The translations under genes and the position numbers were made by a program. A stretch of 10,070 nt of DNA from Candidatus Gorgonimonas leptogorgiae (GTDB lineage: Bacteria > Pseudomonadota > Gammaproteobacteria > Pseudomonadales > Endozoicomonadaceae): contig CAKNAD010000029.1 of assembly GCA_929200515.1 (NCBI GenBank), forward strand, positions 1 to 10,070. Direction: 5' to 3'. Positions 1 through 6,528 of the stretch are shown in pieces (position 1 is the stretch's first letter; each line of letters opens with the position of its first letter). The notes beneath the pieces were generated by a model. The model was not told the origin of the DNA and did no database searches. It was given only the letters and a program-made list of their open reading frames with translations.

Positions 1-206
1 TAAAATGGTTTAATTCAAGGCAAAATACTGCCAGAATGCAAGTGCATTTCAAAGTATTTTAACGCTAAAGTAGACATTTTTAATAGCCCCTAGAGGGCAA
101 GGATTATAAGATTTTATCTTGCGTTAGTATTTCTTAATTCAGTCGAAACTACACCTGAGAAACACTGCCTTGGCTAAAAACTTATAATCATTTACTAAAA
201 CCCCGC

Positions 207-229
207 ATTTCCAACTGCCACCTGTATAT
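207..229. repeat. 23-bp half-site, inverted copy of 1685-1707
   Basis: This 23-bp sequence, with core CCAACTGCCACCTGTATAT, is the exact reverse complement of 1685-1707. The match ends sharply on both sides, as bases 206 and 230 do not pair with 1708 and 1684. No matching arm lies close by, so here it stands alone, unlike the copy at 1685 which forms a hairpin. It sits at the border between ordinary-composition DNA and the very AT-rich block. It could be a terminal inverted repeat of a decayed element or half of a dispersed palindromic repeat. Confidence 0.8.
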
Positions 230-343
230 CTTTAACTTTAAAAAATATAAAATTACATAGATAAATACACATTTTCATTTAAATATAAACTCACAAAATA
301 TTTTAAATTGAATTTAACAGCAATATATAAAACTATAGACTTG

Positions 344-377
344 TATATTATAATATAATACATTATATTATAATATA
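344..377. repeat. 34-bp AT palindrome made of two 14-bp palindromes
   Basis: TATATTATAATATAAT (344-359) is followed after the spacer AC by its exact reverse complement (362-377). Each arm also contains the 14-bp self-palindrome TATATTATAATATA, at 344-357 and 364-377, so the two copies are direct repeats with a 20-bp period. Such a sequence could extrude a cruciform or bind a dimeric protein twice on nearly the same helix face. It lies in DNA of about 13% G+C, where chance AT symmetry is commoner than usual, so a function is not shown. Confidence 0.6.
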
Positions 378-905
378 TTAATTATTTATTGTATTTAATA
401 AGTTGGTAACACAATTTACACAAATGTATAAAATAAATATTGATAAAGCATAATTTTTATGATGTTTTATTAAAAATAAGTTAAATAAATTTTATAAAGT
501 AAAATATGCTTAATACTCTTTGAAATTATAGGTTGTTATGGATGCTTGATAAGGTTATATTATTGAAGTAATCTATATTATTTAATTATTTTACGACAAT
601 TAACTGTAATATATAAATAAACATTATAATAATTAAGATATTTTTAATATTAAATGTTGATATTATTAAATAGCTATTGTAATGTTTTATTATACTAACA
701 AAAAAAATAATATAAATAATAGCATATATTAAAAATTTATCTTTTTATTAATAATATTTGTTTTTTTGTGCTTTTATAATTAAATTATACGAGAAATATA
801 TTTTATTTTTCTTGAAATTTAATAAATGATTCTATTAATGTACCATAAATTCATACTAATTCATTAGTAGAGTAGTGATTGTTGTTCGTAACATAGGAGT
901 TATTA

Positions 906-1646
906 ATGAAACATAATCCTTCAATAGATTTAGATTCAACTTATCAAAGAGACGCTGCAAAAGAAGTAATATCACCATTGATAAAAAAAATAGCTGAACG
1001 ATGTTTGCATATTGAGCTTGATTACCACCTAAAAAATTCTAACAAAAAAAATCGTAAGAATGGATATACGAAAAAGAAAATAAAATCATTATTTGGTAGT
1101 TTTAATCTAAACTCTCCTCGAGACAGGAATGGTAGCTTTCAACCTTTGTTTATTAAAAAAAATCAGACAAACATTATGTCTAACGATGTAGATAAAAATA
1201 TATTGTATATGCTATCTTCAGATATAGGAAGACCAAATATCAGATCTTATCTAGAGGAGATATATCAACACAATGATAATCTAGTTGAGCTTATATCAGA
1301 CTTTATAATTAAGGAAAATAATTATTTACAAAGTAAAGAAGTAGCTAAAAGTTACTCTATTATTTGGTTAGAGTCTATCACTTGTGCAAATAAAGATTCT
1401 TTAGAGGCTAGCTTAAAATATTATTATCTTTTAGGAGTTTCAGCTAATAATACTAAGGAGTTGTTAGGTATATATTCTGATAAATACGCGCGACAAGAAG
1501 CCTGGAAAGATATTTTCTTAGATTTAAAAAATCGTGGAATGCAAAGTATAATTTCTGCTTATACTGATAATGATTCTAAAATACTAGAATATATCTCTCA
1601 GGTATTCCCTAACGTAGAATTACATCAAGAATCTTCTTTAGTGTAG
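906..1646 (+). CDS. Truncated IS256/Mutator-family transposase-like protein
   Basis: The 246-residue product resembles the N-terminal two thirds of IS256-family DDE transposases, which are usually about 400 residues. Visible family features are RKNGY (50-54), the PRDRNGSFQP block (71-80, like the family PRxRxGxFxP), a WLES segment (154-157) where the first catalytic Asp should be, LKNRG (207-211), TDND (220-223) at the second Asp, and FPNVE (234-238). The first catalytic Asp appears to be Glu156. The second may be Asp221. The protein stops just where the family motif QRCxVH should begin, so the third catalytic Glu is missing. It should therefore be unable to transpose. The reading frame is intact and has a good AGGAG (895-899) six bases before ATG, so it may be expressed or domesticated rather than simply dead. 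It converges on the NSF-like gene. Confidence 0.75.
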   Translation: MKHNPSIDLDSTYQRDAAKEVISPLIKKIAERCLHIELDYHLKNSNKKNRKNGYTKKKIKSLFGSFNLNSPRDRNGSFQPLFIKKNQTNIMSNDVDKNILYMLSSDIGRPNIRSYLEEIYQHNDNLVELISDFIIKENNYLQSKEVAKSYSIIWLESITCANKDSLEASLKYYYLLGVSANNTKELLGIYSDKYARQEAWKDIFLDLKNRGMQSIISAYTDNDSKILEYISQVFPNVELHQESSLV

Positions 1647-1684
1647 TTAAACTATTGTTGCTTACACCTTTAAATTGAGGTTGT

Positions 1685-1734
1685 ATATACAGGTGGCAGT
1701 TGGAAATACTAGTTTTCATCTGCCATCTGTATAT
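1685..1734. terminator. Long intergenic hairpin between convergent genes
   Basis: Bases 1685-1699 pair with 1720-1734 over 15 positions with one G-T wobble. The stem resumes inside (1701-1706 with 1713-1718, one more wobble) to leave a six-base loop, TACTAG. The hairpin lies 39 bases after the transposase-like gene and ends directly before the stop codon of the NSF-like gene on the other strand. It is thus placed to stop transcription from both sides. The trailing T-tracts are poor (ATTTATT on the plus side, none on the minus side), so it may instead be a palindromic repeat element or a 3'-end stabiliser. Its left arm contains the 23-bp sequence repeated at 207-229. Confidence 0.5.
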
Positions 1735-3951
1735 TTATTCCATATCGTCGTCATCGTAAGCGTCACATTCCTCATGTATATCTATATATTTAGCAGAAAG
1801 ATTATAAATACAAGAACTATCTTCATTAAATATATGACGTAAAAAGCCGTCTCCTTGTGAACTTATAAGGATTATTAATAATTTTCCAACTTTATTAATA
1901 GTATTAGATTTCGCATAAGCTTTAACTATTGATACTAAGGGCACGTTATAAGCCATAGCGGGATCATACTCTATAATATCATCAAAATCATCTAAAATAA
2001 TGCTAAAATTATTGGTTTCTGTTGCGATATCTCCAGTATTTAATGCATCTATAAGAATAGTTTTTTTGCCTTCTCTACTATATGGAGCACAATCTTTTGC
2101 TGGCAAGTAATAACAAGATGAACCAAGGCATTCTACAGCTAAAGCTGCTAAGGTGGTTTTGCCAGCTTTTGATTTTCCGGTCATATGGATTAATAAAGTA
2201 GATAACTTATCGCTATTCTTAAATGTTGCTATATCTTGTTTTAAACGTTGTATAACAGTTTGATATTTATAATAATCGAAAGATTTATTTGTTGTATCCA
2301 TAAAACTTTTTTGGCCAAACTGTGGTTGTATTTTACTAATTGCAAAATCAAAACAGGTATTGTTTATATCTAAAGATTCTAAATTATATATTTTATTAGG
2401 GTAAAAATAATTATCTTCAGGGGTAAGACCTTGAGCATCTCTTATAGCTGCAAGCTGTGCTTTTTGAACTATAGATGCTATTTCTGCTCCAGTATATCCA
2501 GAAGTTTTACTTGCTAAGTCTTGAAAATTAACGTTGGGGTTTAAAAATCCTGAAGCGGCTAAACAATTGGTTTGAATCTCAAAAATTTCTTTTCGTTGTT
2601 CAGTATTAGGTAAATTAAAAGCTATTTTAACATCCATACGACCAGGTCTAGTTACTGCGCTATCTATTAAGTCTAATCTATTAGTAGTTCCAAATACTAT
2701 AATATTACATTGACTTTCATTTTTTTGATCAATCCCATCTAAGCAAGTTAAAAATTGATTAACAACTCTATCTGTGCCAGCAGAAGAATTACCAGCTGAG
2801 CCTCTTTTAGCTAACATTGCATCTATTTCATCGATTAACACTATAGAAATTTCGTCATCATCAGTATTATTTGCCTCTATAAAAATCTTGCGTACACTTT
2901 CTTCAGAATCACCTACATAACGACTGAATATTTCTGGTCCGCTTATTTTAATTACTTTAACTTTTAAGTTATTAGCTTCCATGATATTTTTAATTGCAGA
3001 AATAAATAAGGTTTTGCCTGTTCCAGGAGGGCCGTATAATATACCTCCACGGGAAATATTCATATTAATTTTTTCACGCATTGTTTTTTCTAACAACCGT
3101 GGTGCAATAAAAGTTTCTACAAATGTTTTAATAGAACTGGTTACACCGCCAATGCCAAATTGAGAACAGTCAAAGTCAAATTTTTCTATAATCTTATCAA
3201 TTCTTATATCTTTAGGAGCATTGATTATTTTAATCTTTCTTTGCTTCTCTGTTATCACATCTGCACAGGCTACTTTACAAGTTTTAGATATAATAAAATA
3301 ATCTTGATCTAAATCTTCTTTACTTGTTTTAATTACTATTGTTAACAATAAGTTTTTACCTTCTATATCACTACGAGGCATTTTTAAATAATACTTTCTA
3401 TTGGTTTTTATAAGAATTTCCTGCTCTACAAAGCATTTATTAAATGCTTGAATAATATCATTAAAATCTATATCTATACTTCTAGCATTCTCATTGTTAC
3501 TAGCAAGCAAAGAATTTTTTTGTTGCTCTAAGGTTAATTTATTTTGATTATCATAATATATAGGGCGATATCCACTATTATGTATTTCTAGACAAACCTC
3601 TGATATTGGATTAAAAAGCTTTCTATAATTAGTAACAGGTTCAATATTTATGTTGTGGTTATAGGCTATATATACAGATTTAGAGAATAAAGAATCGATA
3701 TATAGCAAATCTCTATCAAGAGAGTCTTGGTGCAATACATTAAAATACTCTAGTTTACTACCATTTGCATATTTACTATCTTTGAAGTAACTGTAATATT
3801 TAATATCAGGATTTTTTAAATTAGATACAGCACCAGGAAAACCAAAATATAATGAGTGCATTTTAGTGATTTTTTTAGTTTCAGTAGCAAATATAGAATG
3901 AACAGTAAGTATCCATATTAAAATACCCCTTGTAATTATAGATAGAATCAT
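1735..3951 (-). CDS. NSF-like double AAA+ ATPase with N-terminal signal peptide
   Basis: This 738-residue protein matches eukaryotic NSF (about 744 residues), the hexameric ATPase that takes SNARE complexes apart. Residues 1-22 form a signal peptide or anchor (hydrophobic 2-21, possible cleavage after IFA). Residues 120-245 resemble the NSF N domain: NDIIQAF...DIEG parallels NSF EFIQQF...DIEA. D1 (about 255-550) has FGIGG (265-269), Walker A GPPGTGKT (307-314), pore YVG (345-347), Walker B with Asp374-Glu375, sensor-1 Asn424, arginine fingers Arg435 and Arg438, and TGAE (487-490). The linker DFAISKIQPQFG (535-546) parallels NSF DFLASLENDIKPAFG. D2 (about 570-718) keeps Walker A GKSKAGKT (592-599) and, like NSF, Asp-Asp (654-655) in place of Asp-Glu. 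The D2 lid is shortened and the protein ends in an acidic tail. AAGG lies about 5 bases before ATG, which favours this start over Met31. NSF sequences are recalled from memory. CDC48/p97 is the main alternative, but the degenerate D2 and the linker favour NSF. Confidence 0.88.
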   Translation of the reverse strand: MILSIITRGILIWILTVHSIFATETKKITKMHSLYFGFPGAVSNLKNPDIKYYSYFKDSKYANGSKLEYFNVLHQDSLDRDLLYIDSLFSKSVYIAYNHNINIEPVTNYRKLFNPISEVCLEIHNSGYRPIYYDNQNKLTLEQQKNSLLASNNENARSIDIDFNDIIQAFNKCFVEQEILIKTNRKYYLKMPRSDIEGKNLLLTIVIKTSKEDLDQDYFIISKTCKVACADVITEKQRKIKIINAPKDIRIDKIIEKFDFDCSQFGIGGVTSSIKTFVETFIAPRLLEKTMREKINMNISRGGILYGPPGTGKTLFISAIKNIMEANNLKVKVIKISGPEIFSRYVGDSEESVRKIFIEANNTDDDEISIVLIDEIDAMLAKRGSAGNSSAGTDRVVNQFLTCLDGIDQKNESQCNIIVFGTTNRLDLIDSAVTRPGRMDVKIAFNLPNTEQRKEIFEIQTNCLAASGFLNPNVNFQDLASKTSGYTGAEIASIVQKAQLAAIRDAQGLTPEDNYFYPNKIYNLESLDINNTCFDFAISKIQPQFGQKSFMDTTNKSFDYYKYQTVIQRLKQDIATFKNSDKLSTLLIHMTGKSKAGKTTLAALAVECLGSSCYYLPAKDCAPYSREGKKTILIDALNTGDIATETNNFSIILDDFDDIIEYDPAMAYNVPLVSIVKAYAKSNTINKVGKLLIILISSQGDGFLRHIFNEDSSCIYNLSAKYIDIHEECDAYDDDDME

Positions 3952-4058
3952 ATTTAACCTTATAATAATTATTTTTTTTATTTAAGAGCTTAAAAATATT
4001 AAGTATAGTAGAAGAAAAACTGTACATAAGCATCACAATAAGTATATAGATTTTTATT

Positions 4059-4087
4059 TTGATATACTAGTATTTAGAAAGAATAAT
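4059..4087 (+). promoter_or_regulatory. Candidate sigma70 promoter for small basic protein gene
   Basis: TTGATA (4059-4064) and AATAAT (4082-4087) are separated by 17 bases, in the divergent intergenic region 3952-4205. It would give a leader of about 110 bases before the gene at 4206. A second possible -10, TATAAT at 4130-4135, has only a weak -35. In DNA this AT-rich such matches arise often, so the assignment is tentative. I found no convincing promoter for the divergent NSF-like gene in the same region. Confidence 0.35.
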
Positions 4088-4205
4088 ATTAAAAGTTATA
4101 ATAACTAATACATCTTTAAATATCGCAGATATAATATAAGTATTTTAGACTACAACAAAAAATCAATAAACAAAGTATTACAAAAGTATTGAGAAAGGAA
4201 ATAAA

Positions 4206-4490
4206 ATGACAAAAAAAAACGCTAAAACAAAGATTGAGCAGCAAATCGAACAAAATAATCAATTAATCGCTTCAGCAAAAACATTAATTGGTAAAATGAA
4301 TAAGCTATTTAAGCACCATAATATCAATGGCCAAGAAAGTTTATTTTTTATAGAAAAACTGAATCCTAGTAAAGGCTATCTGCAACAATCTCTATTAAAT
4401 ATAGAGAAAAATTTATCTACAAATACAACAAATAAGAATAGTAAAAAAGATAGCCTATCTTATAAAGTATTTCGAAAAAAAACTATTTAA
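4206..4490 (+). CDS. Small basic protein of unknown function
   Basis: I do not recognise this 94-residue protein. It is Lys- and Asn-rich (17 Lys by my count, few acidic residues), has no Cys or Trp, and shows neither a signal peptide nor a membrane segment. Residues 8-38 look helical and possibly coiled-coil, with Ile/Leu spaced through polar residues (KIEQQIEQNNQLIASAKTLI), and the C-terminal third is low-complexity and basic. AAAGGA (4194-4199) six bases before the ATG is a good ribosome binding site, which supports a real gene despite its size. It is transcribed away from the NSF-like gene, with a 254-base shared upstream region, and converges on petC. It could be a nucleic-acid-binding protein or a small secreted protein. 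Nothing in the sequence decides between these. Confidence 0.6.
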   Translation: MTKKNAKTKIEQQIEQNNQLIASAKTLIGKMNKLFKHHNINGQESLFFIEKLNPSKGYLQQSLLNIEKNLSTNTTNKNSKKDSLSYKVFRKKTI

Positions 4491-4492
4491 TT

Positions 4493-4513
4493 AAGCTGTG
4501 TAATATACAGCTT
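4493..4513. terminator. Bidirectional terminator between small gene and petC
   Basis: AAGCTGT (4493-4499) and ACAGCTT (4507-4513) form a perfect 7-bp stem around a 7-base loop. The hairpin starts two bases after the small basic gene stops and ends 15 bases before the petC stop on the other strand. For the petC transcript, a run of eight T follows about ten bases past the stem (complement of 4475-4482), which is a loose fit to an intrinsic terminator. The plus-strand side has no real T-tract. Confidence 0.5.
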
Positions 4514-4528
4514 TGTAAATGCTATTAT

Positions 4529-5293
4529 CTAGTCTACATCTTTCCAGTATTCTCTTTTCAGTAAGTATGCAAAAACAAAAAATAATAGCAGGAATAGCAA
4601 CACATATACGCCAATATATTCACGTTCTTTTTTAAAAGGTTCTGCTGAGTAATGCAAAAAGTTTACTATATCATACACAAATTGATCGTATTGTTCGGGC
4701 GTCATAGAACCTTTGCGACTGCTATCTACTTTTAACCCACAGAGTTTTTCACCAGTAAGTGGATCTCTCAATTCTGGATCATCATTAGGGCCACAGGTGT
4801 CTACTTGTACTCCTTGTAATCCAATAAGAACATGAGGCATGCCTACGTCAGGATATACCTTGTTATTAACTCCATAAGGACGCAATTCATCTTCATAAAA
4901 AGTTTTAAGGTAAGTGTAGACCCAATCAACACCTTTAGCTCTGGTTATTAAGTTTAAGTCAGGTGGTGTAGCACCAAACCATTGTTTAGCATCTTTTTCA
5001 TCCATGCTATTGGTCATTAAATCACCAAATTTTATGCCAGGATTAAAAATCATATATTGCATCATGATATCTTCTGGAATGCCAAGATCGTTCGCTACAC
5101 GTTCATAACGTTGAAATTTCATGCTATGACACCCAAAACAGCTATAGATAAAGTTACGAAGTCCACGTTGCAATGAATCTTTGTCTTCTATATTAACATT
5201 AGCTGCTTCTAATGGATAAGCTTCTTCTTGAGCAAGAACAAGTTTAGCGTTAAATGATAACAATATGATAAAAATAAGTGATAATTTTTTCAT
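4529..5293 (-). CDS. petC: Cytochrome c1 of the bc1 complex
   Basis: This 254-residue protein is the membrane-anchored c-type cytochrome that takes electrons from the Rieske protein and passes them to a soluble or membrane cytochrome c. Residues 1-21 are a signal peptide (basic MKK, hydrophobic core, cleavage likely after LVLA), so the haem domain is periplasmic. The haem-binding motif CFGCH is at 52-56, the probable axial Met is Met152 in VGMPHVL, and PPDLNL is at 110-115. The single C-terminal membrane helix is about 226-244, followed by a positively charged end (LLKREYWKD). Length is normal for the beta/gamma type. The ATG overlaps the petB stop by one base (TAATG), so translation is coupled. 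It is the last gene of the petABC operon. The neighbour sspA, often found next in gammaproteobacteria, is absent here. Confidence 0.96.
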   Translation of the reverse strand: MKKLSLIFIILLSFNAKLVLAQEEAYPLEAANVNIEDKDSLQRGLRNFIYSCFGCHSMKFQRYERVANDLGIPEDIMMQYMIFNPGIKFGDLMTNSMDEKDAKQWFGATPPDLNLITRAKGVDWVYTYLKTFYEDELRPYGVNNKVYPDVGMPHVLIGLQGVQVDTCGPNDDPELRDPLTGEKLCGLKVDSSRKGSMTPEQYDQFVYDIVNFLHYSAEPFKKEREYIGVYVLLFLLLFFVFAYLLKREYWKDVD

Positions 5294-6528
5294 TAACTAG
5301 TAACCCTCTTAGGTACAGGGTATATTTTTTCTCTGCTACTATAAATAGGCATAAAAATAAAAAATGAAAAATATAAGAAAGTACAAACTTGAGACATAAT
5401 AGTATAAGTATCAGTTGTTGGTTTAGTTCCGAGCCAAATTAATGTTACAAATACGATTGCAAACAAAATTATAGCTATGCGACTAATAAAACCTTTATAA
5501 CGCCAAGACTTCACCGGGCTTCTATCTAGCCATGGCAATACAAATAAGATAGCTATTGCTCCAGCAAATGCAATTACTCCCCCAAGTTTAGAATCTATCG
5601 GACCAATATCGAAAGTTATAGCTCTAAGAATAGAATAAAATGCACCAAAATACCATGATGGCGCTATATGTTCTGGAGTTTTTAAGCTATTAGCCTGTTC
5701 AAAGTTTGCATGCTCAAGAAAATACCCACCCATTTCTGGAAAAAAGAAAATAATGCCACAAAACACAAACAAAAAGACGGTAACACCTACTATGTCTTTA
5801 ACAGTATAATAAGGGTGAAAGGCTACTCCATCTATAGGAATTCCATTTTTATCTTTATTTTTTTTAATTTCGATTCCATCTGGGTTATTAGACCCAACCT
5901 CGTGTAATGCTAAAATGTGTAACACTACTAGACCTAATAGTACTATAGGTAAGGCAACCACATGCAGAGCAAAAAATCTATTTAAGGTGATTCCTGATAT
6001 TAAATAATCGCCACGAATCCATTGTTGTAAATCAGGACCGATAACTGGTATGGAACCAAATAGAGAAATAATTACCTGAGCACCCCAATATGACATTTGC
6101 CCCCAAGGTAATAAATAACCCATAAATGCTTCAGCCATTAAAGCAAGATATATGGCCATACCAAATATCCAAATTAATTCTCGGGGTAATTTATATGAAC
6201 CATAAAGAATAGCTTTAAACATATGCAAATAGATAACCACAAAAAACATTGATGCGCCGGTAGAATGCATGTATCTGATTAACCAACCAAATTCTACATC
6301 ACGCATAATATATTCAACAGATGCAAAAGCTCCTTCAGAGCTAGGATTATAGCTCATTGTCAGCCATACTCCTGTTAGTAGCTGGTTAACTAATACTAGC
6401 AATGACAACGCACCAAAGTAATACCAAAAATTAAAATTCTTCGCTGCATAGTATTTGCTTAAATGCCTTTCCCATGCTTCTATTACTGGTAAACGGTCAT
6501 TTACCCAATACAGAATACGTTTAAGCAT
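5293..6528 (-). CDS. petB: Cytochrome b of the bc1 complex
   Basis: This is the membrane core of ubiquinol-cytochrome c reductase, carrying two b haems and the Qo and Qi quinone sites. I chose the ATG at 6528 (411 residues) because GGAGG (6537-6541) lies eight bases upstream and MLKRILYWVNDRLP fits the family N-terminus. An in-frame ATG at 6573 would add 15 residues inside petA. In the 411-residue numbering the haem ligands are His88 and His102 on one helix and His189 and His204 on another. I count 14 residues between the second pair, which I recall as the beta/gamma-type spacing. About eight membrane helices are visible. The Qo-site motif, usually PEWY, reads PSWY here (Ser291). The start overlaps the petA stop by eight bases, and the end overlaps petC. 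Confidence 0.96.
   Translation of the reverse strand: MLKRILYWVNDRLPVIEAWERHLSKYYAAKNFNFWYYFGALSLLVLVNQLLTGVWLTMSYNPSSEGAFASVEYIMRDVEFGWLIRYMHSTGASMFFVVIYLHMFKAILYGSYKLPRELIWIFGMAIYLALMAEAFMGYLLPWGQMSYWGAQVIISLFGSIPVIGPDLQQWIRGDYLISGITLNRFFALHVVALPIVLLGLVVLHILALHEVGSNNPDGIEIKKNKDKNGIPIDGVAFHPYYTVKDIVGVTVFLFVFCGIIFFFPEMGGYFLEHANFEQANSLKTPEHIAPSWYFGAFYSILRAITFDIGPIDSKLGGVIAFAGAIAILFVLPWLDRSPVKSWRYKGFISRIAIILFAIVFVTLIWLGTKPTTDTYTIMSQVCTFLYFSFFIFMPIYSSREKIYPVPKRVTS

Larger units (their letters stand above)
1..905. other. Gene-poor region with extreme AT-rich block
   Basis: No convincing gene lies here. By my count 1-240 is about 34% G+C, while 241-840 falls to about 13-14%, well below the genes to the right. 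Frame 1 on the plus strand is open at 4-90, stops at TAG 91-93, and is open again to TAA 175-177. That is one internal stop in 58 codons, which in such AT-rich DNA could mean the worn end of a gene, but I recognise no family. The block also holds a 23-bp half-site (207-229) and a 34-bp AT palindrome (344-377). The Shine-Dalgarno of the next gene is at 895-899. Confidence 0.6.
207..1707. mobile_element. Possible decayed insertion element (IS256-like remnant)
   Basis: The span is bounded by a perfect 23-bp inverted repeat (207-229 and 1685-1707) and contains a truncated IS256-type transposase gene (906-1646). The 1501-bp total and the repeat length fit IS256-family elements. Against an intact element, the gene starts about 700 bp in, lacks its C-terminal third, and I see no 8-9 bp target duplication directly outside the repeats. 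The right repeat also belongs to a local hairpin that may be unrelated to transposition. The boundaries are therefore an inference. Confidence 0.3.

Noticed and set aside
2981..3163. 60-residue plus-strand frame inside the NSF-like gene
   Set aside because: It lies opposite the conserved D1 P-loop region and has no homology I recognise. The conserved frame on the minus strand explains it.
1735..3951. FtsH, proteasomal ATPase or CDC48 as the identity of the AAA+ protein
   Set aside because: There is no FtsH zinc-protease domain. The second AAA domain is degenerate with Asp-Asp in Walker B, and the linker and N domain follow NSF. CDC48 normally has two strong AAA domains.
5710..5907. 65-residue plus-strand frame inside petB
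   Set aside because: It is antisense to a well conserved cytochrome b region, with no recognisable motif.
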